64,000 nucleotides of DNA. It comes from Pseudofabraea citricarpa (Eukaryota; Ascomycota; Leotiomycetes; Helotiales; Dermateaceae). Positions 47,466 to 59,609 of the stretch are shown piece by piece. The number at the start of each line of letters is the position of its first letter. Position 1 is the first letter of the stretch. The DNA lies in assembly GCA_029641185.1 (NCBI GenBank), contig JAPWGK010000014.1, positions 372,001 through 436,000 of the forward strand. The letters are read 5' to 3'. The notes beneath the pieces are model-generated. The model searched no databases and had not been told where the DNA came from. It worked only from the letters and a program-made list of their open reading frames with translations. Made by a program: the position numbers and the translations under genes.

Positions 47466-49335
47466 GTTGAGCGATTCGAAGTGATTTGACTGCCTATCTG
47501 ACTCGACTACTTTCTAATTTTTTGTACATACCTCTCTGTGTCACAAGCGCGCGGAATCACACACTGTTTCACAAATCTCGTCTTTTTCTGCTTTGACAGG
47601 TTTACGTGCATACATACCTGTGAAGATCAAATTCTCATTCTGAACACCGGCTATCTTTTTGTCTGATTGCACTCGCTGATCCGGCAGTTGTCTAGTGTCA
47701 AATCAGAATGTTTTGCGGCGCAACGCGGCTTTGGTACCAGAATTGGTTTGTTGAGAACGTGCCCCTATATCCCATCTACGCATTTGAGGGCCATGTACGA
47801 CTTTTCGTGCTGAACTATCGAATGGATCATTAGATGTTCCCAATCTCCGTCTCAACAAGACAAAGTGCACGAACCTTCAGGTTATTTGATTCTGACAAGG
47901 TCTATCCAGATTGTACTGTCTTTACATGGGAATCATCTCTCCACGTTCTAATGCCTTGACTCAATGATCCAAATCGGAAATTTTGATTGGCAGAAGGCTT
48001 GGTCTAGAGCCAAGGAAAGACACGCAAGTCATGGTTGAGGCTCAAACTCCAGCCACCTACTCATCCGGGGCGGGAGGCCAAACCTTCAAGCTTTGAGCCA
48101 AAGAGTCTTTAACAGATGCTAAAACACTTGAAGCATTCCACATCCCTGCCACCTCCAGAGAAAGTGAGATTTGATCCACAGCGAGAGGAACTAATAGCCG
48201 AGAGAGGCGTAGCTCATTGCCTGGGGAAGGAGATAGGGCTGAAAGGGGACATGAATTACCCGCTTGAGTCAGATAACTGGTATTTCCAAGGTTCGAAATG
48301 GTTTGACAGTCTACCTGATCTTCAGAGAGTTCACAATGCTTTCGAGTCTCGACGACGAGGACGAGGCACAGAATTCGAGTCGATTGCGAAACGTCGCTTC
48401 ATTTATTGGTGGAGTCTCCCCACAAGCACTTGACCATTGGCAGAGTCAGTCCACCTCGCTAAACAACAATTGCCGCTCTCGCTACCAGAACCCCGAACAC
48501 CAAATGTTTGGGAGCTCGATTGTCGCCAATCACCATGCCAGCTCATGTGGCACGTTTCGAGAAGATCAGAGCAGAGAAAGCGGCTGCTCGAGGGGAAAAG
48601 GGAGAAAAGTCGTCAGCGAAACCACCGCAACTCGCTTGTTCCTGCCCCCTGAACCTGACCGGCCACATTCGGGCCCTGCTGTGGTCTGGTCTCCTCTCGC
48701 CTCTACGGGAAATCTCGCGTCCACAAGGCTAGTGTAGACGATACCTGAGAGCCGTCGGAGGTTTATGCCTGCTCGTGTGGAGAATCCTGACGATCTTACG
48801 TGGCTATCAGGTATGAAGATTGAAGATGAGGCAACTGGGTCTCTCCTTCGCCTGTTTGCTCCTAGTGCCGACCCTCTCGACCTATCACCAGCCTCGTAGT
48901 AGCGGTTTGCGCGAGATATTCTGTTGATGCTCGCTTGAATGGTGACATGTTCGTTCCATAGAGCAGCTTCCTGTGACAGGTCTTGGCGATCAGGCTGCGT
49001 GGTGAGAATGCATTGTTTCTACAGTATTCTATTGTTAGCCCTAGTTGCCGTTGCGGGAGACGGAGACAGAAACTTGGTTGGGGTGCAGTGGAGAAAGACT
49101 GGACGAAGAGTTCTTGGACTTTATCCTCACTCGACTCATGCTATATAAGAGGTAGGTTCCGCAGTCTTGGGGAAAGCATCTGGACATCATCTCATCATCT
49201 TCACTACATTCTTGTATACTCATCCTTTTTTCAACATCTCGGCCGGCCCGTTTTATCTTCTCACTCCCAATCCATTTTTATCACTTTCGACTTCTTTCAC
49301 CCTTCGATCACCCCTTCAACACCACTACCGCCAAC
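47466..49335. other. Intergenic region, possible gene remnant at 48116-48737
   Basis: Two overlapping plus-strand frames look partly protein-like: 48116-48433 (KVRFDPQREELIAERGVAHC, GLKGDMNYPLESDNWYFQGS) and 48264-48737 (MLSSLDDEDEAQNSSRLRNV, FIGGVSPQALDHWQSQ). A third frame begins MPAHVARFEKIRAEKAAARG near 48535. No splice combination joins them convincingly, so I treat this as a possible remnant. The region 48900-49335 is the promoter of the GPI protein gene, with CT-rich leader sequence. Confidence 0.3.
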
Positions 49336-50065
49336 ATGCAACTCACCAACCTCTTCTTCACCCTTCTCCTCTCCACCGCCGTCGTGGCAAAGGGAGGAAA
49401 CAACAACGGCACCAAGGAGGTCAACGACAAGTCCATCTGCAAGCAATATGCCAAGCTCACCAAGATTGTCGACAAAGCTTCCAACACCACCAAGCTGGAG
49501 AGCAAGACCAACAACAATGCCACCAAGATTGCCGAGATCCAGGCCAAGGCATCTGCTGCATCAGTCAAGCTCACTGAGATGTCGACCAACGCCACTCTCG
49601 TCTCCACTTGTGCTGTGATCCAGTCTGCTGAGGATACCAAGGACGACTGCGAGAAGATGCAGAAGCTCCAGAAGTCCATCGATCTCGTCAACAACTCCAC
49701 CAAGCTCGAGGCTAAGGCCAAGGGTAACGAGACCAAGATCGCCAAGTTCCAGGAGAAGGCTACTGAGGCTACTGCCAAGCTCGCTGAGATGTCCAGCAAC
49801 ACCACTCTTGTCGATGCCTGCTCTACCATCGCTGCTGAGAAGGCTGCCAAGAAGCGTAAGTTCTTCCCTCAGATCCCCATCTTCAGAATCAGATCACTAA
49901 TCCTCCATTATAGAAGCCAAGGAAGCCTCTTCAACCGCTACCGGCACCGCAGCTGCCGCTTCATCAACTTCATCCTCTACCAGCGCTGCTTCCATCCTCG
50001 ATGCCAGCACTGGCGGATTCCTGTCTCTGATCGTCATGGTCGCAGCCGGTGTGTTGATGTTGTAA
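49336..50065 (+). CDS. GPI-anchored cell-surface protein with internal duplication
   Basis: Two exons: 49336-49855 and 49914-50065, intron GTAAGT...TATAG; 223 residues. Signal peptide MQLTNLFFTLLLSTAVVA. The mature region contains two diverged copies of a unit of about 65 residues. Each unit opens at one Cys (SICKQYAKLTKIVD; DCEKMQKLQKSIDL), continues with NxT(K) KLE(S/A)K and NxTKIA, and closes at a second Cys (TLVSTCAVIQ; TLVDACSTIA). Units are probably helical, Lys/Ala/Thr-rich and N-glycosylated (several NxT sites). A Ser/Thr/Ala-rich stalk and a C-terminal signal (ASTGGFLSLIVMVAAGVLML) indicate GPI attachment. Probably a structural cell-wall protein; I do not recognise a named family. 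Codon use is strongly C-ending at degenerate positions, suggesting high expression. Confidence 0.8.
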
Positions 50066-51649
50066 ATGGTATAACAAGTTTTTGGGTGGGGGGTAATAGA
50101 TGGAGTGTGCAAGGGATGGCCAAACAAAAGATATCACGGAGTGTGGATAGCGTATGGGAAATGAGGGATGGATTGGGAGCGAGATGACCTTATGATTTTT
50201 TTTTGATCAGCGATGGAAGAGGATGGCTAGTAATAGTTCTCCTAATACCACATTCGCTTCCTTCTGTCGCGCATGTTAATCGTTCATCTGTCTGCTTGTT
50301 TTGTGCGATTGTGAATTTTTATTTTTTCTTGACGCGTTAGACAATATTTCAGATAATCGAATTGAGGTTCAAACTACAGAATCCAGTGTATCTTAAAATA
50401 GGAGCTATGATCTATTCGGGTCGTTCCGTGATTTACAAGTCGATCAATCCATCCAAAAACTCCCTCGCTTACCATAAATCACCTCAAACACTACCGTTTT
50501 GTTGACGAAAGAAATAAGGAGCCAGCATTTGCGGGCCATAATATGGTTTTCAAAATCAAGTCCTTCATCAAGTATTTACTCTTGTTTCAGTACGACTTAC
50601 AAAGTGGAAATAAAAGCAAACTGGAACAAAAGTCAAACCTGGGAGGCCGAGGACCTTCAGTCTGTCCATCTGTACGTGTTGTCCTTTACCAACCTTCAGG
50701 TCTGTTTATTCAAAGTCTAGAGAGCCAAAATAAGCTTATTGAAATGGTCTATTAGATTAAGAGCTAGGAGTGGTATAGTTAAGGAGGGAGAAGAAATGTT
50801 TTTCACAATTAGCGTACGACAATAACCTCGGTTCTTCGACGAACTCTATGAAACTAATGAATCACTTTTGATTCCTCTTGAGAGGATTTACCATTCTAAC
50901 AAACGAGCCTACAGCGGACGAAGAAGCTCAAGTATAACATTCCGTTAAGTACAGGGAAAATAACTTATACTAGAAATATAAATTCGGAACCGTTGAGAAA
51001 ATCCGAAAACTTTCTTCAAGATCTTTCACGACCACTCTTTTTTTCGATGCAGGATCTGCAAAGTGTATTACCGGTCTAAAAGAGCTACTGAAATCCTTTT
51101 TAATAAAACCCAGCCTATATATACTTGCTAGCAGAGTAAAAACCTTCAATAACTGAACCTTATTTCCATTGCCCGAAAATATACCCCAGGGAAAAGCGAG
51201 AAAGGAATGATTTCTGGTTGTTTCTAAGTATTAAGCTAGCTAAGACTTCTTATACAGGCTTGTGCGTAGTTCCAGATAATCTCCTTCTTGCAAAACGACA
51301 AATAACATCGATCAAAAACCAAACTCTTTGAGCCTCTAAGAATCTCTCAGTGAAATTGCAAATGAAGATACAAGCCATCAACCCCAACCCCATCGCTTGA
51401 TTAAATCTTATCCATACCTGACTACCTTTCAATCCTGTCTCGCTACCGGCCTACAACTATAAAACAACCAGGTCGAAATTTGAGAACTTCGACAAGCTTG
51501 CATCAACATGGCAGAGAAAGACTAACATCTACCCTTGCTGCTTATGGAGTATGCCGGTGTCGATTGAAGAATCAGTTGAACGATGGGACTAAGGATCAAT
51601 CTGACATGGGGGTTCTTGATAAACTAAAATATATGCCGTCATATTTGCT

Positions 51650-52170
51650 GTGCTGCTGTCATTTAGTGTTCTGTTGCCATTCAGATAGAAGATGGGATTA
51701 GGTAGAGCCGCAGTGGCAACCAGCGTCCAATATTGGTTATCATTGTCAGCTTGGAGGTCTTCTCTACCAGCTGATAATTCCATTTCGTGAGCAATTTTGG
51801 AATCTTCAGCAGCCTGCTTTTAGTTCTCCATCATATGTCGTTAATTATCAAACTGACCACCATAAAGTTCAACAAGTAAGTAAACATCACATAAATCACC
51901 AAATACACGTGTCGGCAAAAATTGGTAACGGCCGTGGTTGATTATTATTATTTAAGGAGATGACCTTGATTAATAAGCTCTCACCAACAGCGTTAATGCA
52001 TGTTGAGTTATAGCAATGGGAAGTCTGGAATCGTATAGATTAGGGGCATGTCGCTGTGGAACCCAGGGTATTACCATGCCGCATCAAAGAAAGAACCAGA
52101 AACAGGAATGACAGCTTACAAGCTCACGGTAGTGTTATCGTGCTGCCGTCATTTAGTATGCTGTTGTCAG
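51650..52170. repeat. Dispersed 31-bp imperfect direct repeat (51650-51680 and 52140-52170)
   Basis: The two copies share GTGCTG(C)GTCATTTAGT and CTGTTG with about five mismatches in 31 positions. Flanks are not similar, so this could be the remnant of a larger repeat or chance. Confidence 0.35.
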
Positions 52171-52265
52171 TTCCCACCATCGTCGAAAATCTATTATTCT
52201 GCACAAGGTATTTTCCGTGAATGCTCAATCGTTGGCATATTTCCGGATGGCCTGTGGGATTGCTA

Positions 52266-52288
52266 ATGACAGCAGTCTTGGCTGTCAT
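52266..52288. repeat. Perfect 8-bp inverted repeat with 7-nt loop
   Basis: Arms ATGACAGC and GCTGTCAT are exact reverse complements around AGTCTTG. Possible hairpin; no coding context. Confidence 0.6.
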
Positions 52289-53806
52289 CCTTCAACTCGT
52301 TTTCTCAGCTCTGGATCTGGATCGTATACTGAATCGGCAACCATCCTTCATTGTGGCCTGCTATTTATACAGGACAGACATGTATGTCAACAATCACAAA
52401 TCTGCGGATATGGTGTGTGCCTCCAAAATATGAAAAATATCCTTGCGGTTCTCTAGCATTCTAAATTACTGCTGCGAGGTAAGAGGAGTTCTTCTGTCTA
52501 GCTCAAGATCCAAATCCATCCACATAGAATTGAAAATGATCTTTCTGGCCAGTTCATCATTCAGAATCATCGAGAAAGCGTTGAACATTCTACACGGATG
52601 TTTGTAAGATAACACGCTATATGCCAGCATTCTTACTGTTCCGCTCTAGTGAATGCGCATACGTCGAGTATCCATGCTGAACATGCTATCATTAATACGT
52701 GTTCCATGCGATATACTTTGCTGTCTAGAGTAAAGAAGAGATTGACTTTATGTCATCAATACCCTCAAACATTTTACCTTGCGCCCTTAATTCCATACTT
52801 CATTGCAAAGAGATCAATTTCAAAGATGAACCTTTCATAAGAGGGATAGCCAATGATGAACTGATGCTTTTATAGGAAATCTGATTTGAGTAGTGGCCAG
52901 AAGAGAAGGAGGTCCCTTTTCATCTCAAGAGTGGGAAATGAGTTGAGATTTGAGATGATTGTGGTGGTATTTGTCAACCAGGAACAGGCCGGCCGGAGTC
53001 GGAACAGGGTAGAAACATCAAAAAGAAGCATATTTGTAGGAGTTCATAACCCTAAATTTGGTGTTATCAAGTTTCAAGGCGTTAGAGAATCTGATACTGT
53101 GTTGTTTGCAATTTTGAAATGTGGCTGGGATTTTCTTTCCTTTTCTTTTGTTCAAGGGAATAAACCCAGACGAGACGTGAATACAAGCATAACTTTAAGC
53201 CTCCAGTACAATTTTTCTTCTGTTTTTCTTTAACGCCCTTCAACAATTAAGGGATCATCTAAGGGAGCAACAAAATGCAACATTCAAGCACATTTTGCAC
53301 AGCAGAAAAACGAAGACGGAGGAAATGTGTCAAGCAAAGATAATAGAAAAACTCCTATTTCCACAAGGTCCGGGTCTAAAAATGGGGTATATAAATAACA
53401 TAGATACTTCAAGTATCAGAAGAGAAGAAGAAAGTAAAAAAAGTAGGGAAAAAAGACCAGCTCTCCAAAAATAAAAACGCCTCGCCTGTCATAAACATCG
53501 TAAAATTCGTGAAACTTTCTTTTAGCCATAAGCGAGTGTCGTGCGACTCGTCCCTCGTCTTTCTACCTCCGGGGCTCGAATCCATGTTCTACATGTATGT
53601 ATGTACTCCATTTTAATACCTGTGCTTGCACAGTAATGAGTGTTTCCTCCTCTGAGACCATGATCTTGGTGGTGATCCATTAGACGCATTTGGCTTCGTC
53701 CCTGTATGGCGTTGACACCAGATCGCTTGCCATTCTTGGCCCGAATCGACTCGCGTCATTTTTGTGTAGTTATGCCACCTTTCCTGGATAAAGGTCCTGC
53801 GTCTGA

Positions 53807-55291
53807 TCATCTTTTGTTCTTCGATAGTGTGCGATGAAGAATGAAATAGTCGTTTGCTGCTTTATGATTCGCGTCACCAGGAGGAAATGGGTTCGCACCC
53901 AGCGGCGGAGAGAGTGGTGCCTGAACAGGCTCTCGACTTGAGGTTCCCGTATCAAAAGCCCTATCAGCACTCTGCAAAACCAAAGCCTCTTGTGAAACAT
54001 TGGCTGAAGGAAGTGCTGGGCTTTTCGAGCGAGGAGAGAACATTGCAGGTAAGCTTAGTGATAATGCGCTGGACGAGCGACGTGGTAAGGTTTGAGTCTC
54101 GGGGGTAGGTAGACGACTAGGAGCAGGTAGTGGAGGCATGGCGGGTATATTTTCATCAGAGATCTCTGTTCTTGTTCCGTTCGATGCTGAGGAGTATGGT
54201 CGACCAAATGTGTTCGGTGAGCGTGGGACCACATTACCGTTGGCATCTCGAGCCCATGCAGCCATCCGGACGCTACCATCCACTGAAACACTAATCAACG
54301 ACTCTCGAATCGTTGGTAAGTACTCGGTTCTTTCTTCGAATTCCTCCTCGGCTACGGAATAGTTGTCTTTCACTGAAGAACCGTCCTTCTGTGGCACGAT
54401 AGGGCGATGATCAGGTGTATCGATTCTTGTAGAGTTTACAGAAATGCGACGTTGAATCTCGATCCTTGTCATAACACCGAAATCAGGTTCCGGCAGGACG
54501 TAGTTTGTTTGGTGTTCAGGGAACTTTTGGTCTCTTGGCGAAATATCCGGAGGTGCTTGAGAATGAGCTTGACGAGCTCGTTTGCGAAGTAAAAGCATTA
54601 TCAAACAGACCAGCAAAAGAGACACACTCGAAATAACGACGGCGATAACTGCACGGGATACTGAGTTGAGACCCCCGTTGTTCTCTGAGCCCTTCTGAAC
54701 CAAGGCAGGAGTTGATTGCTCAGTCTCTCGTGACTCCGTTGGCGATGGCGTGGATGTTGATGCTGGACTTATGTTGCCACTCGTAGACCCGGCTTGAGAA
54801 GATGTTTGTAAAGTGGAAGATTGACGAGTTGTTAACTGAGAGAACTGCGTAGAACTAGTCTCTGCTAGTACATTGGTGGTACTCTGAGTTGCTAGTGGCA
54901 CAAGTGTACTCCTGGTGAAAGTTGTTGATGCGGAAACCTCAACGATGCTACACAACTTCTCGAATGTGACCCACGTAACTTGAGGTCAAGTTAGAGATGA
55001 ACTACACAAGGCGAAGATCTGCTTACCCTGCGCATTCGGAAGACCACAGGAGTTCATGATGCATGTAGCAGCACCGGTAAGACCTCCAAGAACCCCAACA
55101 ACCGTCAACTCATTCCTACACTGGCAAACATAATCTTCTTCGTCGCAGCCAGATGCCTCGATGCCATCTTCCATACAGCTCGATGCACAATCCGGGATTA
55201 GTGAAAGCTGATCCTCCACCGTCTGGGCAAAGACACTCGCCGAGAAGCACCCGAACAGGCACGCAATGATACTAAAGAGTAAGATGTTCAT
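53807..55291 (-). CDS. CFEM-domain membrane protein with long cytosolic tail
   Basis: Cell-surface protein with an extracellular CFEM domain. Two exons: 55291-55027 and 54978-53807, intron 55026-54979; 478 residues. Signal peptide MNILLFSIIACLFGCFSASVFA. The CFEM domain has exactly eight cysteines: PDCASSC, EASGC, YVCQC, ATC, NSC and EKLC. The eighth is supplied only after splicing. The Asp in CDEEDYVC occupies the position known to coordinate haem iron in some CFEM proteins. A Ser/Thr-rich stalk (about 150 residues) leads to one transmembrane helix (VIAVVISSVSLLLVCLIMLLL) followed by RKRARQ. The roughly 230-residue cytosolic tail is Ser/Pro-rich (MPPLPAPSRLPTPETQTLP). This is a receptor-like layout rather than GPI-anchored or seven-helix. 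Ligand and role are unknown. Confidence 0.9.
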
Positions 55292-57489
55292 TGCAACGAG
55301 TGAGATTCTGGATGGAGAACTTCTCCAGAATCTTTAAGAAGTGGAACAAGAAGAAATATATCTCAAAGTCTTGTATGGGGCGGGACCAAGTGCTGAACCC
55401 CGCTTCACCATCATACATACCAAGCTTAACGGATTGTCATGTACTTGGTTATGACCGTGAGGGATCCGGGAAGATCCATACCATGCACGATAGCGAGAAA
55501 GGTATTACTTCCCTTTGGGATATGATAGAAGCAAAACCGAAACTAAGATATGGGGGATCGATAAAACAAGTCAGCTTGACAGGTTGGACTATGAGACGAA
55601 GAACCTATCAAGTGCAAGCACAAGGGCCGATGTAGCTTCGAAAGTCCACTTGCACAGCCTCTCGCAACGTCGGCCGGTCCTTAGAGCCCGCTGAAGGATT
55701 CTTTCCGGTCCGTCAACTTGGTCTTCGAGTCGGTCAGAAACCAGCGCTGAAACCCCCTCGGCCTATCTATTCCGGAAGGAGCCACTAGAATTGACCAAGA
55801 GATCGTGACAGGCTGGGGTTGTACTTGACTTGTACTTGACTTGTTCTGTGGGACTCCCGATGGCGAGGCGTATTTAAGAATTTGCGGGTAGTGTTAGCGA
55901 TCTCATTGGCCAAAGATGCCAGTCTGTACACCAGGGTGCACGTTTCACAACTTATGCTTAAACGCATACTTAGAGGCTGTGAAGCATTGCAAATCCACCA
56001 CCGTGCGTGATTCTTCCAGACTGTGGGAGGAATTACTACTTTGACAGTTGAATATCGAATGGAGGATATTCATATTACCACACACACGGTACTGGTTACC
56101 ATCAAAGGCATTTTCCTCTGAACTTTTGGGAAATTCAAACCCGCAGTTCGGACCACTTTCAAACGCATGATGAGACACGGAACTCCTAACACCAAGGGGT
56201 AGGGTCGGTCACGTGGGCGCAATTTAACTGCAACTTGGTCGAGGACAATCGGCAATAGCTCCGCAACATGATCCAAATACAGGAAGCAGATGGATTTTGA
56301 CAGCGGGTCCCTGTGCTTTTTTGTATCATATGTCTAAATCAAGTAACCATTGAGAAATGGCTGATCTTGTCGTCCCAGGGTTGTAACCGATCATTGTATG
56401 ATCGACGATCGGATAAGCGAGCACTTCTGGCTTCATTCGCGAGGATCGCCCGGCACAACAAGCATTTGTGAGCAACAGACGACACCTCTTGGTCAAGACA
56501 CACCGAGGAAGGTTCGGTAAGGCGAGCGAGATACGAGGAGATCTTGGAGCGCTATTTTGTGAGACCGCCACACGATCTCCTGCTGATTTTGGGGAAAGCT
56601 TTGTGTTTACGAGCTTAATGAATGGGAGATCTACCCGACTTCCGAAGCTTGCCCTAGCACTTTGCAGCATTTTCAGGCTGGTATACAGTATGATTTAAAT
56701 AACGGCTGGGATTATCTCGCAATATCAATCTGTCCAGAACCAGCAAGACGTGTAAGCATCTAGAATGAGGTATAACTTTGCGATGTGGACATGACTAAGA
56801 CCGTGAACCGTGGATTCTCATCAGATCTACCTGTCAGGGCTCGGACTGCGAATCTCACCGCTGCCCCGAAAGTCGGATGCACTTCAGGGCTACACAGTTT
56901 CAATGAACTTGGCCGGTATGTCTCGGCGCTGTTACCTCAAAGAACCTCATTCGGGCCAGAGGTTGGACCAACAGTTCAACCGTTTAACGTGGATGGCACT
57001 GACTTGTAAAAAGTATCGAGGAAGGAAGTTATGTATATTGTGCACCATATGTCTAATTCGTAGGTTGAATCGACATAGAATACCTAGAAACACCAGAATT
57101 GCGTACTCTTGCTGCTGTTTCGTTTATGATGATCACGAAGAAACAAGCGCAAACCCCTCCCCTCCACTGTGGACGTGATCTGCTGATTCCCCTCTTTATG
57201 TTGATTTGCGATTGCCCTTTGAAACCCGCCACTTTGTAAGAGTAGTACAACGGGGTTGAAAGAACTGCGTGTGTTCTGGAACGTCGGCGGCGGGTGAAGG
57301 TCGACCGGAGAGATTCCTCGAACGATACTCGAGTCAATCCCCAAGTCGTTGGCATCCTCTGAAAAGCTAATTGGAATTCATTGTGGGAGAAATAGCCCGG
57401 CTGATCAGCTGATACTAATTCGAACCCATTCGTCACCCACCTTGCGGACTGAAAGCCAGAGGAATTTGGAAATATCACATGTTGCCATA
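55292..57489. other. Intergenic region, no supported gene
   Basis: 2.2 kb between the CFEM gene start and the 3' end of the second GMC gene. Frames such as 55291-55635, 56670-56326 and 57493-57053 have no motif. The last of these overlaps the true C-terminal exon of the GMC gene. No repeat or RNA gene was seen. Confidence 0.45.
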
Positions 57490-59609
57490 TCAAAACTTAG
57501 AGCTTGCGGCGTTGGTGGCTGCTGAAATGATCTTCTGAGAACATTTGAGTCCAGTGAGGTACGCGTTGATTTGCGTATGATTGCTTGCGATAGTTGTTAG
57601 CAAGAACATAACTTCTGGCCAGTCGCATGCCGTCCCTCTACATACCTGGTCAAAATCGGACAAACACTGATGTCTGCGACTCTCAACCCCGTAACCCCTC
57701 GAACTTTAAAGGCAGGATCGACAACACCCATTTCGTTTTCGGGTTCGGCCATGGAACATGTGGACACTGCGTGTAATCCCTGGCCTATTGTCTCCCTCGC
57801 AAAGCTTTCCAGTTCTTTCTCGGAGAGAGTGTCTGGATTGAGATCTTGTAAAGATCCCAATTGTTCCCATGGTCCGACGAGAGTACCCTTAAGGATCTTC
57901 CGATACACATCTGTTTGCGCAATCTTGAGTAGTTGTCTCAGTACTTCGATTGCCATGCGAACATCGTATGGGTGACCAAGGTAGTTCGGATCGACTAAAG
58001 GTGGGATGTGGGGGTCGGATGATGCGAGTTTGACGGTACCTTTGGCTAAACAATTTTGAAGTAGGACTTCATGAGCGATTACACTATCTGTACTTCTGAG
58101 ATCTTTGCCTTGATAATAGAGGGGACCAGACATCACCCAATACTCAGTACTAGGTCTGGTAGGGGCCTGAAGAAATCTTTGCGTACTCTGGGGGAGGCAA
58201 AGGAACTCTGGAGAGGTGAAAAGTCGATCCAGGATAGGACAGGCAATCGTTGCCGCTCCACCATACCGAACTAAAGGCCCCGTTTGGTGATGTTTGTACT
58301 CCTCGATTGCAGCCTTTTGAACATCCGGATCACGTAAGTAATGGTTGTAACTTGGAATGGAAGAGTCTTGTAGGTATTCGCAAGAGAAAATTGCATGACT
58401 GTATAAAGTTTAGTATAGTGGCCAGTACACATGATGGATATCTTACTCTTGGAGACCATACCCCACACCAGGGACATGAGATATCAGAGGAATATCGAAT
58501 GATCGAAGATGATCCTCATCGCCAATGCCAGATAAGAGCAGGATATGAGGTGACTCAAATGTCCCAGCACAAAGAATGATCTCCTGTTGACAAAATATTG
58601 GAAGAACATCTAGTGGCGAGTCAACAATGCAAACCTCGACACCAATGGCCCTTTGGGACTCGAATAGTATACGAGAACACACGGTGTGAGACAAAATAGT
58701 CAGCTGGTCTCGGTATTGCTTTTGGAAGCTTTTTGATAAGTACGCTGCAGCGCTATGAACTCGAATACCATTTGGGCAATTCAATTGAGCAACGGCGACA
58801 CCAATGGGGTTCCCAAAGTTGTGATCAGGATTGTGCAGTATGCCCGCATGCTTCGATGAAGTTGAGAGCTCCAGGAAGTGCTTCTCTGCCGGTGCCAACA
58901 CTAATGGGACTACAGATGTTATTAACATCTTGCAGTGAATCAGTTAGATCCTTCAATTACTTACCCTTCATATCCATGATGCTCTCTATCGTAGCTCACG
59001 TATGGTTTCAACTCATCCGCGACAAATTCCTCAAGGCTTTCAATCTACCATTCAACGTCAGTATGTCATCCACTGGATAGAAAAAGCAATATACCTCTTT
59101 GAGCTCTGGAAGCACATTCTCCCAACGCCATGAATCGTCGCCAACTAGATCAGCCCAATCGTCAAAGTCAACCTTGGGTCCTCTGACCCATGACATGTAA
59201 TTGATACGACTTCCTCCACCTAAACCTGTGCCACGGTGACCTTTCAGAATTCGGTTGTTTAAGCCAGCTTGAGGTGTAGTTTGATACTGCCAGTTGAGCT
59301 CGGTATCAAGCATCTTCAAAAAGTTACCTGGTACATTTCCAGGATCATCTCTTTCTTCAACTCCTCTAGCTGGTCCGCGCTCTATTATAAGCACAGTTGA
59401 GCCAGCCAGGACAAGCTTGTTTGCAAGCACTGAGCGATTTATCAGAATATTACTGCTTGTGGCAGTGGGGAGAGCTCACCACAACCTGAAGTCCCACCTA
59501 CACCAATGAGTTAATAGCTTCTAAATATTGATGGCCAAGTAGACATACCTCCAACAATGATGTAGTCATACTTGTTGCCCTTAATCTGAGACAAATCGGC
59601 GTGTGCCAT
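57490..59609 (-). CDS. GMC oxidoreductase (AA3-type), apparent frame break in exon 4-5 region
   Basis: FAD-dependent alcohol or sugar oxidoreductase. Exons: 59609-59549, 59497-59480 (18 nt), 59429-59095, 59044-58965, 58928-58447, 58398-57646, 57583-57490. The FAD motif YDYIIVGGGTSGCVLANKL is assembled from three exons. GTGLGGGSRINYMSWVRGP, FESPHILLLSGIG, the active-site region GLHAVSTCSMAEPEN and the C-terminal SNHTQINAYLTGLKC are present. The exons as listed sum to 1823 nt, not a multiple of three. The conserved HHGYEG ending exon 4 cannot be joined in frame to exon 5. An alternative donor at 58999 keeps frame (595 residues) but deletes those residues. It may therefore be a pseudogene, a recent mutation or a sequencing error. 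The C-terminus is SKF. The start at 59609 gives the usual short N-terminus; in-frame ATGs exist to 59744. Confidence 0.75.
59480..59497 (-). other. 18-nt micro-exon in GMC gene
   Basis: Flanked by an AG acceptor (TGTAG) and a GT donor (GTGAGC). It encodes the central part of the FAD-binding Gly-rich motif and keeps phase 1 on both sides. Without it the motif would be lost. Confidence 0.75.

Larger units (their letters stand above)
50066..53806. other. Gene-poor AT-rich region
   Basis: 3.7 kb without a supported gene. Open frames are short and motif-free. A 31-bp imperfect direct repeat lies at 51650-51680 and 52140-52170, and a perfect 8-bp inverted repeat at 52266-52288. Stretches such as 51000-51200 and 53230-53480 are A/T-rich. 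No transposase or reverse transcriptase motif was seen in any frame, so it may be decayed repeat DNA or plain spacer. Confidence 0.5.

Noticed and set aside
53520..53610. Possible tRNA near 53520-53600 (GGCTCGAATCC resembling a T arm)
   Set aside because: No matching acceptor stem, D arm or A/B box pair could be laid out.
57053..57493. 146-codon minus-strand frame next to the GMC gene
   Set aside because: Its 5' part overlaps the last coding exon of the GMC gene in another frame; the rest has no motif.
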